Shown here: positions 1-5,146 of the stretch, one piece after another | Numbering within the stretch: the stretch's first letter is position 1 | Layout: every line of letters begins with the position of its first letter | Assembly (NCBI GenBank): GCA_005809115.1 | Contig: SYLK01000970.1 | Span: 1-5,146 of the forward strand | DNA: 5,146 bases | Source of the DNA: Planctomyces sp. | Lineage (GTDB): Bacteria; Planctomycetota; Planctomycetia; Planctomycetales; Planctomycetaceae | Reading direction: 5' to 3' | Translations under genes and position numbers: made by a program | The notes under the pieces: generated by a model | What the model was told of the DNA's origin: nothing | Database searches by the model: none | The model's input: only the letters and a program-made list of their open reading frames with translations

Positions 1-7
1 CCGTCGA

Positions 8-136
8 GGCCCAACGGGCCGGCAGGTCGTGTTCACGGTCCCGCCGAATGGCCGGCCCGTTGGGCCTCAGGAAATTTCTTGTCTCCTGGGCCTGGCCCGC
101 TGGGCCAGGCACTTCGAACGTGTGGCCCGTTGGGCC
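8..136. repeat. Cluster of four GGCCC-N3-GGGCC palindromes
   Basis: A 13-base unit, GGCCCGTTGGGCC, occurs at 54-66 and 124-136, in reverse orientation at 8-20 (GGCCCAACGGGCC), and as a GCT-centred variant at 94-106. The units are 46, 40 and 30 bases apart. The first two are flanked by matching bases, so 6-23 and 51-68 form an exact 18-bp inverted repeat around a 27-base loop. The third extends to a 9-bp stem (90-98 with 102-110) with a 3-base loop. Possible roles are a terminator or transcript-end structure for a gene left of the window, a protein-binding array, or a dispersed intergenic repeat family. No T-run follows any unit, so a classical intrinsic terminator is not supported. The repeat is directly visible; its role is unknown. 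Confidence 0.85.
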
Positions 137-322
137 GGAAACCCAGTTTTGGACTCCAGGGCTCAAACGTGATTCATCTGCACCATGTTTTGAAGGGTAA
201 GCGTAGTTAACGGCGTTGGGCGGAGGGGGATTCGGATTGGTCCGGCATTGTGAGTCGCGAGGATCAGTGGTACCGTAGGCAGCGGTGGTCGGTCAACAGA
301 CGGGTCGTGCGGAGAAACACTG
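137..322 (+). other. Leader region of the DUF1501 gene
   Basis: This stretch lies between the palindrome cluster and the DUF1501 start codon. I found no open frame worth calling and no convincing -35/-10 pair. The promoter of the DUF1501 gene should lie here or within the palindrome cluster, because no upstream gene in the window could supply a transcript. Confidence 0.4.
311..315 (+). promoter_or_regulatory. Ribosome binding site of DUF1501 gene
   Basis: GGAGA lies 7 bases before the ATG at 323, which is good Shine-Dalgarno spacing and supports that start. Confidence 0.75.
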
Positions 323-1741
323 ATGCTCAACATCAACGGTCCAGAGTCCCGGTACTGTGACGGCGTGTCACGCCGCAGCTGTCTCAGAATCGGCAGTCTG
401 GCACTGGGTGGGCTGGCATTGCCGGATATTCTGCGAGCTGAAGCCGCGGCGAGCGTCCCGCGGCGGGCCAAAGGCGTGATTATGGTCGTGCTGCCGGGCG
501 GACCATCGCACCTGGACATGTATGATCTGAAACCCGAGGCGCCCGCCGAAATTCGTGGAGAATTTCAGCCGATCAGCAGCCGAGTTCCCGGGATCGAAAT
601 CTGCGAACTGCTGCCGCAACTGGCCGCGATGACCGATCGGCTGGCGATCGTCCGTTCCCTGGTGGGATTTCTGGATGACCACAATACGCACTGGTGCACG
701 ACCGGCTGGGAATCCCATCCTCCAATGGACTCATCCCCGGTGGTCCCCGGTTATCCGGCTGGTGACTGGCCGTCGCTGGGCGCAATTCTGTCGCGGGAAT
801 TCGGACCGCGAGTTCCCGGTGTACCGCCGTCAGTGGATCTGACGCCCAACGACGCGGATGCGCGGTTTATTCTCCGAACCGCGACCGGACAGCCGGGGTT
901 TCTGGGCAGTGCCCATGCCGCCTTCGAAGTTGCCGCGGTGGACCGCAGCAACATCACGCTCGGCGGTGTTGGACTGCATCGCCTGTCCGACCGACGAGCG
1001 CTCCTGGCCAGTTTCGACGGCTTTCGTCGTCGGGTTGACCAGGGACTGGTTTCCGACGGCATGGACGACTTCCATCGGCAGGCGTTTGAGGTTCTGACTT
1101 CTCCGCGGCTCGCTGAAGCGCTGGATCTCAGCAAAGAAGACGAGATCACTCGAAAACGGTATGGCCTGGATCGCAGCTATCCGCAGGAGCGCGGCGGCAG
1201 GACGCTGCTGGATCAGTTCCTGCTGGCGCGGCGCGTGATTGAAGCCGGTGCTCGCTGTGTGACGCTGGCATTCAGCCGCTGGCCATTCGGAAGGATGCTG
1301 AAAGGGGACTACAACTGGGACTGGCACCGCGATCTGTTCCGTGAAGCGCGGGGCACGCTGCCACTGTACGATCTCGGCATGTCCGCACTGCTGGACGACC
1401 TGCAGGACCGGGGGCTGCTGGACGACATCGCGGTCGTGGCCTGGGGCGAGTTCGGTCGGACACCCAAAATCAATCAGGATGCAGGTCGCGATCACTGGCC
1501 GAAGGTTGGCGGGGCTCTCGTGGCCGGAGGCGGAATGCGAGGGGGCCAGGTCATTGGCTCGACAACTCGCTGGGGCGAGGAACCGCTGTCGCGGCCCGTG
1601 CATTTCCGCGACGTATTCGCCACCCTCTACCGGCAGCTCGGTGTGGACACGTCCCGGCCGCGTCTGACGGATCTCTCTGGTCGGCCGCAGTTTCTTGTCG
1701 GCGACCATCAGCCGCTGCCGGAACTGGTCGCCGGCTCCTGA
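323..1741 (+). CDS. DUF1501 domain-containing exported protein
   Basis: This is a complete 472-residue protein of the DUF1501 family, within the usual length range. The family is abundant in planctomycetes and related to the alkaline phosphatase/sulfatase superfamily; its substrate is not established. Residues 16-24 (SRRSCLRIG), followed by a hydrophobic stretch to about 34, form a twin-arginine (Tat) signal, so the protein is probably exported folded. Cys occupies the place where Tat signals usually carry Phe. Family landmarks are GGPSHLD (59-65), HNTHW (120-124), WDWH (332-335), WGEFGRTPK (374-382) and GRDHWP (388-393); the Asp and His residues in these are candidate metal ligands. The ATG at 323 is supported by GGAGA 7 bases upstream and by the proper position of the signal. 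In planctomycetes such genes commonly sit beside a DUF1549/DUF1553 (PSD1-type cytochrome) gene; none is seen here, so this copy looks monocistronic. The family call is firm; the biochemical role is unknown. Confidence 0.95.
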   Translation: MLNINGPESRYCDGVSRRSCLRIGSLALGGLALPDILRAEAAASVPRRAKGVIMVVLPGGPSHLDMYDLKPEAPAEIRGEFQPISSRVPGIEICELLPQLAAMTDRLAIVRSLVGFLDDHNTHWCTTGWESHPPMDSSPVVPGYPAGDWPSLGAILSREFGPRVPGVPPSVDLTPNDADARFILRTATGQPGFLGSAHAAFEVAAVDRSNITLGGVGLHRLSDRRALLASFDGFRRRVDQGLVSDGMDDFHRQAFEVLTSPRLAEALDLSKEDEITRKRYGLDRSYPQERGGRTLLDQFLLARRVIEAGARCVTLAFSRWPFGRMLKGDYNWDWHRDLFREARGTLPLYDLGMSALLDDLQDRGLLDDIAVVAWGEFGRTPKINQDAGRDHWPKVGGALVAGGGMRGGQVIGSTTRWGEEPLSRPVHFRDVFATLYRQLGVDTSRPRLTDLSGRPQFLVGDHQPLPELVAGS

Positions 1742-1948
1742 TTTCCGCAAGGTGCTGATGTCACGCATCCATGTGTATTGGTTCAGCGTAAGTTGTCGAA
1801 AGACGTGCAGCGCATAGCAGAGAATTAAAGTGGACGTGAGTCGGATCGGACGTTGGTTTCCTGGATGCCTGGGGGCCAGCCCCCAAACCCACCGGGATTT
1901 ATCGCATGGGGCCATTCACGGGATGTTTTCGGAGGTGGCCGGAGCTGG
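1742..1948. other. Intergenic region downstream of DUF1501 gene
   Basis: No gene is supported here. The stretch separates the 3' end of the + strand DUF1501 gene from the minus-strand frames to its right. It contains one strong GC hairpin (1870-1885). Long + strand frames that start here and run right are antisense to the FGE-like gene. Confidence 0.6.
1870..1885 (+). terminator. GC hairpin, possible DUF1501 transcript end
   Basis: TGGGGG (1870-1875) pairs with CCCCCA (1880-1885) around a 4-base loop, about 130 bases after the DUF1501 stop. No T-run follows, so it is not a canonical intrinsic terminator. It could equally be a transcript-stabilising structure or a dispersed intergenic element. 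Confidence 0.35.
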
Positions 1949-2188
1949 TCAGATCCGACCAGCCCGGGCCTCCGTCAACGGCATCGCAGCGGCGCTCAGG
2001 TTGCCTCCCGGCAGAGCCTTGTCTTCCGCGACGACAGGAACAGGGTACGCTGTTGGTTCCGGACGGGTGGGGAAAAGCTCCGATTTTCGGGAAGATTTTG
2101 CAACACGGGTTCTGGCACGGAGCTCTCGCGCTTCTTCGAGCCTGCGATCTCGTTCATCGAAGATCTCCTGTTGTCGGCCTTCCAGCAT
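1949..2188 (-). CDS. Doubtful small hydrophilic protein downstream of the FGE-like gene
   Basis: This 79-residue frame is in the same frame as the FGE-like gene upstream and stays open back to that gene's TAA. Residues 1-30 are rich in Glu and Arg (for example DERDRRLEEARELRAR) and could form a charged helix or short coiled coil. The rest is Pro/Ala-rich with no motif I recognise. AGGAGG at 2208-2203 lies 14 bases before the ATG, too far for a good site; it is better placed for a CTG at 2194. Codon use is not strongly biased. It may be a real small gene co-transcribed with the FGE-like gene, a degraded 3' extension of it, or chance. I lean only slightly towards something once coding, because the residue pattern looks protein-like. 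Confidence 0.27.
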   Translation of the reverse strand: MLEGRQQEIFDERDRRLEEARELRARTRVAKSSRKSELFPTRPEPTAYPVPVVAEDKALPGGNLSAAAMPLTEARAGRI

Positions 2189-2255
2189 GGCCAGGTTGGT
2201 GTCCTCCTGCCGCTTGACATTGGCAGCGTTCGGCTTCCGCTCAACGGCGGTCGCT

Positions 2256-2272
2256 CCGTTCTCAAAGAACGG
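2256..2272 (-). terminator. Hairpin abutting the FGE-like stop codon
   Basis: CCGTTCT and AGAACGG (2256-2262 with 2266-2272) form a 7-bp stem with a 3-base loop, beginning at the base right after the TAA (2275-2273, minus strand). There is no T-run downstream. Its position suggests a transcript end or 3'-end stabiliser for the FGE-like gene; termination is inferred from placement only. Confidence 0.4.
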
Positions 2273-3268
2273 TTACTCCCGGGAACTGCGGGCGAGGCGG
2301 AAGCCCAGGTTGAAGCTGCGGGGAACCGGCGCGTTCCCGTGACGGTACGCCGATCGCAGGTAGGACGGAGCGTTGCGCCAGCTGCCGCCGCGAAGCACCC
2401 GGAACGAGTCCCCCTGCACGAATGGATCATCCGTCGTACCGGTTCGTCCGTTGCAGGCCTCCGGATTGTACCAGTCCTCACACCATTCCCACACGTTGCC
2501 ATGCATATCGTGCAGTCCAAAGCCGTTTGCCTGGAAACTCCCCACGGGTGCTGTAAAGACGTGGCCGTCGCGAGCCGTGATCGACCCCGCCCAGTCGGAG
2601 AACTTTGCCTTGAGACTTGCATCGGCGATGTTGCCAATCAATGCCAGCTGCTCTGCATCGTCGCCATTCGAATACCTCGTCGTGGTTCCGGCACGGCAGG
2701 CGTATTCCCACTCCGCTTCTGTCGGCAACCGATACACAACATCCTCCCTGCTGTTCAGCCACTTGATGAACGCACCAGCGTCATTCCACGAAACATTCAC
2801 GGCGGGATGATCGTCTGTCTGAGAAAAGCCGGTGTTTTGCCAAGTGTACTCCGGCTTCTGCGCGAACTTCCCCTGTTCGTCAATGCCCCAGCCACCCTTG
2901 CCGTCGGATTCGGCTTCTGTCCGGTAGCTGCTTTCCCTGACGAACGTCGCGAACTGGCCGCGAGTGACTTCGTAAAGACCCAGGTAAAATGGCTTTGTGA
3001 TTCGTACACGATGCTGCTTCTCATCGTCGCTGCGGTCGGCTTCGGTCTGCGGCGAGCCCATCAGGAACTCACCTGCCGGAATCAGTTTCAGGTTCATGCC
3101 GATGGAGTTCGTGACTTCGGGCAGCGAACCGCGGGCTTCGGTCGGTCTCGGCTTCTGAGATGCCGAGGCAGCTGGCCCGACAGCGGCGGTCTCGCCGTCC
3201 GGTTCGCCGGCGTTCAGTGCGCCGCACCCGACAATCAATGCAAATAACATGACATGTACCGGACGCAT
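2273..3268 (-). CDS. FGE/SUMF1-fold lipoprotein lacking the catalytic cysteine pair
   Basis: This 331-residue protein has an N-terminal lipoprotein signal with lipobox LIVGC (11-15; Cys15 would be lipidated), a low-complexity linker (about 20-50), and a full formylglycine-generating-enzyme-like (FGE-sulfatase, SUMF1) domain from about 52 to 327. Landmarks are IPAGEFLMGS (63-72), the ITKPFYLGLYEVT region (90-102), HPAVNVSWNDA (154-164), RLPTEAEWEYACRAG (180-194), GLHDMHGNVWEWCEDWY (251-267), RVLRGGSW (290-297) and GFRLAR (322-327). True FGE converts a sulfatase Cys to formylglycine using two cysteines after GGSW (C-HDSY-C). Here those places are Asn299 and Leu304, so that chemistry is unlikely; a binding or other enzymatic role at the membrane fits better. 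The ATG at 3268 is chosen because GGGGAG lies 7 bases upstream and the signal peptide starts there; the frame is open further upstream but that part looks non-coding. No sulfatase gene is nearby. Confidence 0.93.
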   Translation of the reverse strand: MRPVHVMLFALIVGCGALNAGEPDGETAAVGPAASASQKPRPTEARGSLPEVTNSIGMNLKLIPAGEFLMGSPQTEADRSDDEKQHRVRITKPFYLGLYEVTRGQFATFVRESSYRTEAESDGKGGWGIDEQGKFAQKPEYTWQNTGFSQTDDHPAVNVSWNDAGAFIKWLNSREDVVYRLPTEAEWEYACRAGTTTRYSNGDDAEQLALIGNIADASLKAKFSDWAGSITARDGHVFTAPVGSFQANGFGLHDMHGNVWEWCEDWYNPEACNGRTGTTDDPFVQGDSFRVLRGGSWRNAPSYLRSAYRHGNAPVPRSFNLGFRLARSSRE

Positions 3269-3275
3269 TCTCCGT

Positions 3276-3281
3276 CTCCCC
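3276..3281 (-). promoter_or_regulatory. Ribosome binding site deciding the FGE-like start
   Basis: On the minus strand GGGGAG precedes the ATG at 3268 by 7 bases. The frame stays open to 3427, so this site and the signal peptide are what fix the start at 3268 rather than further upstream. Confidence 0.75.
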
Positions 3282-3345
3282 GAATCAGGATTGCACCGGC
3301 CCCGGTTTGGCAAACGTAGCCAATAACTCTGATGACCCTGGTCGC

Positions 3346-3648
3346 TCATCTCGCCCGGGCACCACCAGCCGACGGCCGACAGTCCATGAAGTCCCGGGAT
3401 TCTGCAGCAGGCTTCAGGGGAATACAAACCTGCAGTCGGTTGGCTGCCGGCACGGGGCCGTCGTCATGAGCACGGCAGCCGTTCGCAGGCCTGAAACCAG
3501 CGGTATCGAGAACGAACAGGATGACAGCCATGATCCATAAAACCGCGGAGATCTGCCGCCAATTCAAACGTCCGCGGCTGGAATTCCTCCACGCAGCGGT
3601 TCCTGTTGTCTCGAACAACAAGACAACACGCCGGTTGCTTCCGGTCAA
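3346..3648 (-). CDS. Doubtful small single-pass membrane protein
   Basis: From a TTG at 3648 this frame gives 100 residues. It has a basic N-terminal part (about 1-32), one hydrophobic segment near 33-52 (ISAVLWIMAVILFVLDTAGF) and a polar tail without recognised motifs. The basic-then-hydrophobic order would suit a signal anchor. An ATG at 3531 gives a shorter version that starts inside the hydrophobic segment. No well-spaced ribosome binding site precedes either start; a GGAGGA sits inside the frame but with no start codon at proper distance. It lies upstream of the FGE-like lipoprotein on the same strand, with its stop 78 bases before that gene's start, so co-transcription is possible. I recognise no family, and chance is a serious alternative. 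Confidence 0.25.
   Translation of the reverse strand: MTGSNRRVVLLFETTGTAAWRNSSRGRLNWRQISAVLWIMAVILFVLDTAGFRPANGCRAHDDGPVPAANRLQVCIPLKPAAESRDFMDCRPSAGGARAR
3604..3628. repeat. 8-bp inverted repeat
   Basis: TGTTGTCT (3604-3611) pairs with AGACAACA (3621-3628) around a 9-base spacer. It lies inside the doubtful membrane-protein frame, near its start. It could be an operator-like site or an RNA hairpin; no T-run adjoins it. Confidence 0.45.
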
Positions 3649-4129
3649 ATTCTCTTCACAACTTTCCGCACACTGTGTGTGGTCTGTGCTCCTGTGGACT
3701 GGAAAACTCAGAGTTCACCCACAGTGTCGTCCCCGTCGATGGTCATCAGCGCGCTGCGTACTGTGGAAGGTAATCCGGCACTGATGCGGCGTACCGATCC
3801 ATCCAGGGTCGATTCCGGCTGGAAGCGTCACGATAAGACAACCCGGTGCGTCGCGTGACACTCACCAGCAGCGAAGCCGCGACGGCATGCAGCCGTTGTC
3901 GTCGGCCATTGGGCCGCGTCCCACGTCGTCCGATCGACGGAACCCAGCAGCGGAGATGGTGCTACTGATCCGCGAACACGGTCTTCCCCGGCTACCCGAG
4001 CTTCCTGAACAAAGGCCTGGACCTTCGGCTTGACGCGACATTCATTGCTCACGCGAATTACGAACGGCCCCGGTCTGCTACAGCGCCTGGTTCGGTGTCT
4101 GGCTCGCCACGCTGTTGGAGTCCGGCGAT
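3649..4129. other. Long region with no supported gene
   Basis: Between the doubtful membrane-protein frame and the sigma-factor fragment I find no supportable gene on either strand. A minus-strand frame of 130 codons (4220-3828) overlaps the end of the sigma fragment and reads as Arg-rich, unpatterned sequence. Short inverted repeats occur (for example CACAC-T-GTGTG near 3670). The stretch may contain decayed sequence linked to the broken sigma gene, but I recognise no fragment. Confidence 0.5.
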
Positions 4130-4441
4130 TCACTGTGCGCAATCCCGGCACACCTGCTGGTTGGGCCTGGGGTCGCATTCCATCACTCGGCCTCGAACAT
4201 CCAACTCGAACGAGCAGCACCGTTGGAGGGCATCCTTCAGCATCGCTCTGCCGCGTTGAACCCGAGACTTCGCACCGGAGAGCGAGAGGCCAAGCCGGTC
4301 GGCAACGTCCTGCTGGGATTGCTCCTCGATCTCCGCCATCTGCACGGCCTGTCGATAGCCGTCCGGCAACGACTGGATCATTTCATCCAGCCAGGCGATG
4401 CCCCGACAGCCGGTTTGCGGCTCCTGGTCATCGGCGCTCAC
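4130..4441 (-). pseudogene. C-terminal half of a SigZ-like ECF sigma factor (region 4 only)
   Basis: Counted from a GTG at 4441, these 103 residues match the second half of SigZ-type ECF sigma factors. There is a linker and SLPDGYRQAV (24-33), then a region-4 helix-turn-helix (about 41-68: QSQQDVADRLGLSLSGAKSR, VQRGRAML), which in intact sigma factors contacts the -35 element. A tail follows with CCSFELD (75-81) and further Cys at 89, 98 and 101; this Cys-rich tail is characteristic of SigZ. Intact SigZ has about 170-190 residues, beginning with region 2, which binds the -10 element and core polymerase. That half is absent here and elsewhere in the window. The same frame stays open to an ATG at 4636, but those extra residues are only the Cys-repeat DNA read in another frame. 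An internal ATG at 4381 is another possible start; neither has a clear ribosome binding site. It is most likely a truncated remnant; a functional region-4-only protein is the less likely alternative. Confidence 0.8.
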
Positions 4442-4467
4442 GATCTCGGCGTCGCCATCACGGTCGC

Positions 4468-4647
4468 TTAGTTGGCGTTCGGCTGCAGTGGGACGCAGCA
4501 GCCCGTTGGCGTGCAGCACACTGCCGAGGTGCAGCAGCCCGATGGCACGCAGCAGGCCACCGGCACACAGCAGGTGGTCGGGACGCAACAGCCGGGTGGG
4601 ACACAGCAGGCCGCCTTGTTGCCGGCTTCGGAACATGTGGGTTGCAT
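4468..4647 (-). CDS. Small Cys-rich protein with seven CC hexapeptide repeats
   Basis: This 59-residue protein has 15 cysteines. After a short leader (1-13, one Cys at 5), Cys-Cys pairs occur at 14-15, 20-21, 26-27, 32-33, 38-39, 44-45 and 50-51, an exact 6-residue period with unit CC-[V/T]-[P/S]-x-x, for example CCVPTT. The tail is LQPNAN. AGGAG lies 7 bases before the ATG, so the start is well supported. There is no signal peptide or hydrophobic segment, so it is probably cytoplasmic. Regular CC pairs suggest binding of thiophilic metals (metallothionein-like) or a redox or post-translationally modified peptide; I cannot name a family. The gene ends 26 bases before the first possible start (GTG 4441) of the SigZ-like fragment, which itself has a Cys-rich tail, so the two may share a transcript. 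The coding DNA is an 18-bp tandem repeat, so unit number may vary between strains. Confidence 0.8.
   Translation of the reverse strand: MQPTCSEAGNKAACCVPPGCCVPTTCCVPVACCVPSGCCTSAVCCTPTGCCVPLQPNAN
4489..4608 (-). repeat. Degenerate 18-bp tandem repeat encoding CCxPxx units
   Basis: Six full 18-bp units plus a 12-bp partial unit, all in frame, encode the seven Cys-Cys pairs. Each unit begins with TGCTG[CT] or a close variant, and the spacer codons differ between units. It is therefore an old, diverged repeat, or one held by selection on the Cys and Pro codons. Confidence 0.85.
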
Positions 4648-4654
4648 GATTTTG

Positions 4655-4659
4655 CTCCT
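4655..4659 (-). promoter_or_regulatory. Ribosome binding site of the Cys-rich gene
   Basis: AGGAG on the minus strand is 7 bases before the ATG at 4647. It selects this start over upstream codons in the open frame, which runs back to about 4920, and over the ATG at 4636 in the sigma frame. Confidence 0.8.
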
Positions 4660-4690
4660 GTTCGTTCGCGTTCTTCGCGGCTGAACGTCA

Positions 4691-4720
4691 GCCGGTTCCG
4701 AACAAACAGACGGAGCCGGC
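4691..4720 (+). repeat. 10-bp inverted repeat in the Cys-rich gene leader
   Basis: GCCGGTTCCG (4691-4700) and CGGAGCCGGC (4711-4720) pair around a 10-base loop, with one G-U pair on the + strand and a C-A mismatch on the minus strand. It lies 44 bases upstream of the Cys-rich gene, so it could be an operator or a leader structure. The better pairing is on the strand opposite that gene. Confidence 0.45.
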
Positions 4721-4962
4721 CGAAAAAGGACGCAGAAAATTCGGCGAATGGTGGTGCCGTCTCCGCCGCAGTCCGCGCGTATCTCTGATTCGGCCGTCAC
4801 CCTCTGCACAACAAACAGCACTTGTTTTGTTTTCCTGAGAAGATTTTTATAAGGCGGATTCATCAGAAGTTGTGGCAGATGAGTCAGATTCTGGAAACTG
4901 AGCCGCCGCTGCGGCTGCACGCCTTGTCGTTACCTGACTCCTGCCGACGCTGACTCTGCAAC

Positions 4963-4990
4963 ACGCATGCGTTCAGGTTTCCAGACCTGA
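4963..4990. repeat. Adjacent palindrome and hairpin
   Basis: ACGCATGCGT (4963-4972) is a perfect 10-bp palindrome. Directly after it, TCAGGT (4973-4978) pairs with ACCTGA (4985-4990) around 6 bases. Short palindromes arise often by chance; the tight adjacency is the only reason to note them. Confidence 0.4.
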
Positions 4991-5071
4991 GCCAGGCCAA
5001 CGAAAGGCCGTCCGAATCGCATCAAAGACGGACAACGCCGATCGCTGACGGCCCGGCGAGCGTGGCTGCAC

Positions 5072-5101
5072 TGGGTTGCGGGCGAAGCCCGCGCCAACCC
5101 A
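5072..5101. repeat. Long GC hairpin with GAA loop
   Basis: TGGGTT-GCGGGC (5072-5083) pairs with GCCCGC (5087-5092) and AACCCA (5096-5101), leaving a GAA loop (5084-5086) and a 3-base bulge GCC (5093-5095), for 12 bp in total. No T-run follows on either strand. It resembles a dispersed intergenic repeat or a transcript-end structure for a gene to the right of the window. Confidence 0.6.
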
Positions 5102-5146
5102 TCTTCCGCCGACCGACCAGACTCTCCTGGTGGCGGCGAACGAGTC

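Larger units (their letters stand above)
4648..5146. other. Intergenic region upstream of the Cys-rich gene
   Basis: Nearly 500 bases hold no supported gene. The stretch should contain the promoter of the Cys-rich gene. An AT-rich patch at about 4822-4852, with TATAAA on the minus strand (4851-4846), is the only visible candidate, and no matching -35 is clear. Inverted repeats are present at 4691-4720, 4963-4972, 4973-4990 and 5072-5101. The right end may approach another gene outside the window. Confidence 0.5.

Noticed and set aside
830..1915. 361-codon minus-strand open frame
   Set aside because: It is antisense to the well-supported DUF1501 gene and has no recognisable domain.
1853..3247. 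464-codon + strand open frame
   Set aside because: It lies antisense to the FGE-like gene, whose protein has clear family motifs. The + frame has no recognisable domain and arises from GC-rich codon bias.
3828..4220. 130-codon minus-strand frame
   Set aside because: It overlaps the recognised sigma fragment in another frame, is Arg-rich without pattern, and lacks family motifs.
4468..4480. Programmed -1 frameshift joining the Cys-rich protein to the sigma frame
   Set aside because: The frames are related by -1, but no X-XXY-YYZ slippery heptamer is present before the TAA.
4489..4608. CRISPR-like array
   Set aside because: The 18-bp units are contiguous, degenerate, in frame and without unique spacers, so this is a protein-coding tandem repeat.
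4472..4684. + strand frame with GTQQPx hexapeptide repeats
   Set aside because: It is the complement of the 18-bp Cys repeat; any in-phase 18-bp repeat gives a periodic product. The minus strand has the better ribosome binding site and the informative Cys pattern.
4030..4788. 252-codon + strand open frame
   Set aside because: Arg/Ala-rich shadow of the sigma fragment and Cys-repeat region, with no motif and no ribosome binding site seen.
4822..4852. Sigma-70-type promoter in the AT-rich patch
   Set aside because: TATAAA on the minus strand has no acceptable -35 at 16-18 bases, and the + strand pairing TTGTTT/TTTATA is poor, so it is noted only as an AT-rich patch.

Overview
The window looks like a piece of a Planctomycetota genome. 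It is GC-rich and carries a Tat-exported DUF1501 protein and a lipoprotein of the formylglycine-generating-enzyme-like (FGE/SUMF1) fold, two families that are heavily expanded in that phylum. Roughly half of the bases have no convincing gene. The phylum is inferred from protein family content; no rRNA or marker gene is present.

Layout. Bases 1-322 are intergenic and hold four copies of a short GGCCC-N3-GGGCC palindrome. A complete DUF1501 gene follows on the + strand (323-1741), with a good ribosome binding site and a twin-arginine signal. Bases 1742-2272 hold a GC hairpin, then a doubtful small minus-strand frame (1949-2188). From 3268 down to 2273 runs a complete minus-strand FGE-like lipoprotein; a 7-bp hairpin abuts its stop codon, and it lacks the paired cysteines that true FGE uses for catalysis. 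Bases 3269-4129 hold no firm gene, only a doubtful short membrane-protein frame and an 8-bp-stem hairpin.

The most unusual part is 4130-4647 on the minus strand. A 59-residue protein (4647-4468) consists mainly of seven Cys-Cys pairs spaced exactly six residues apart. Directly after it, in another frame, comes the C-terminal half of a SigZ-like ECF sigma factor (region 4 plus a Cys-rich tail). The promoter -10 binding half (region 2) is not in the window. This may be a rearranged locus with a sigma-factor remnant, or a functional pairing of a metal- or redox-active peptide with a region-4-only protein. The sequence alone cannot decide. The remaining ~500 bases (4648-5146) are intergenic, with several inverted repeats.

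How the genes work together: DUF1501 and the FGE-like protein are convergent and far apart, so they do not form an operon. Both are predicted to be exported or envelope-associated. The Cys-rich gene and the sigma fragment could share one transcript.
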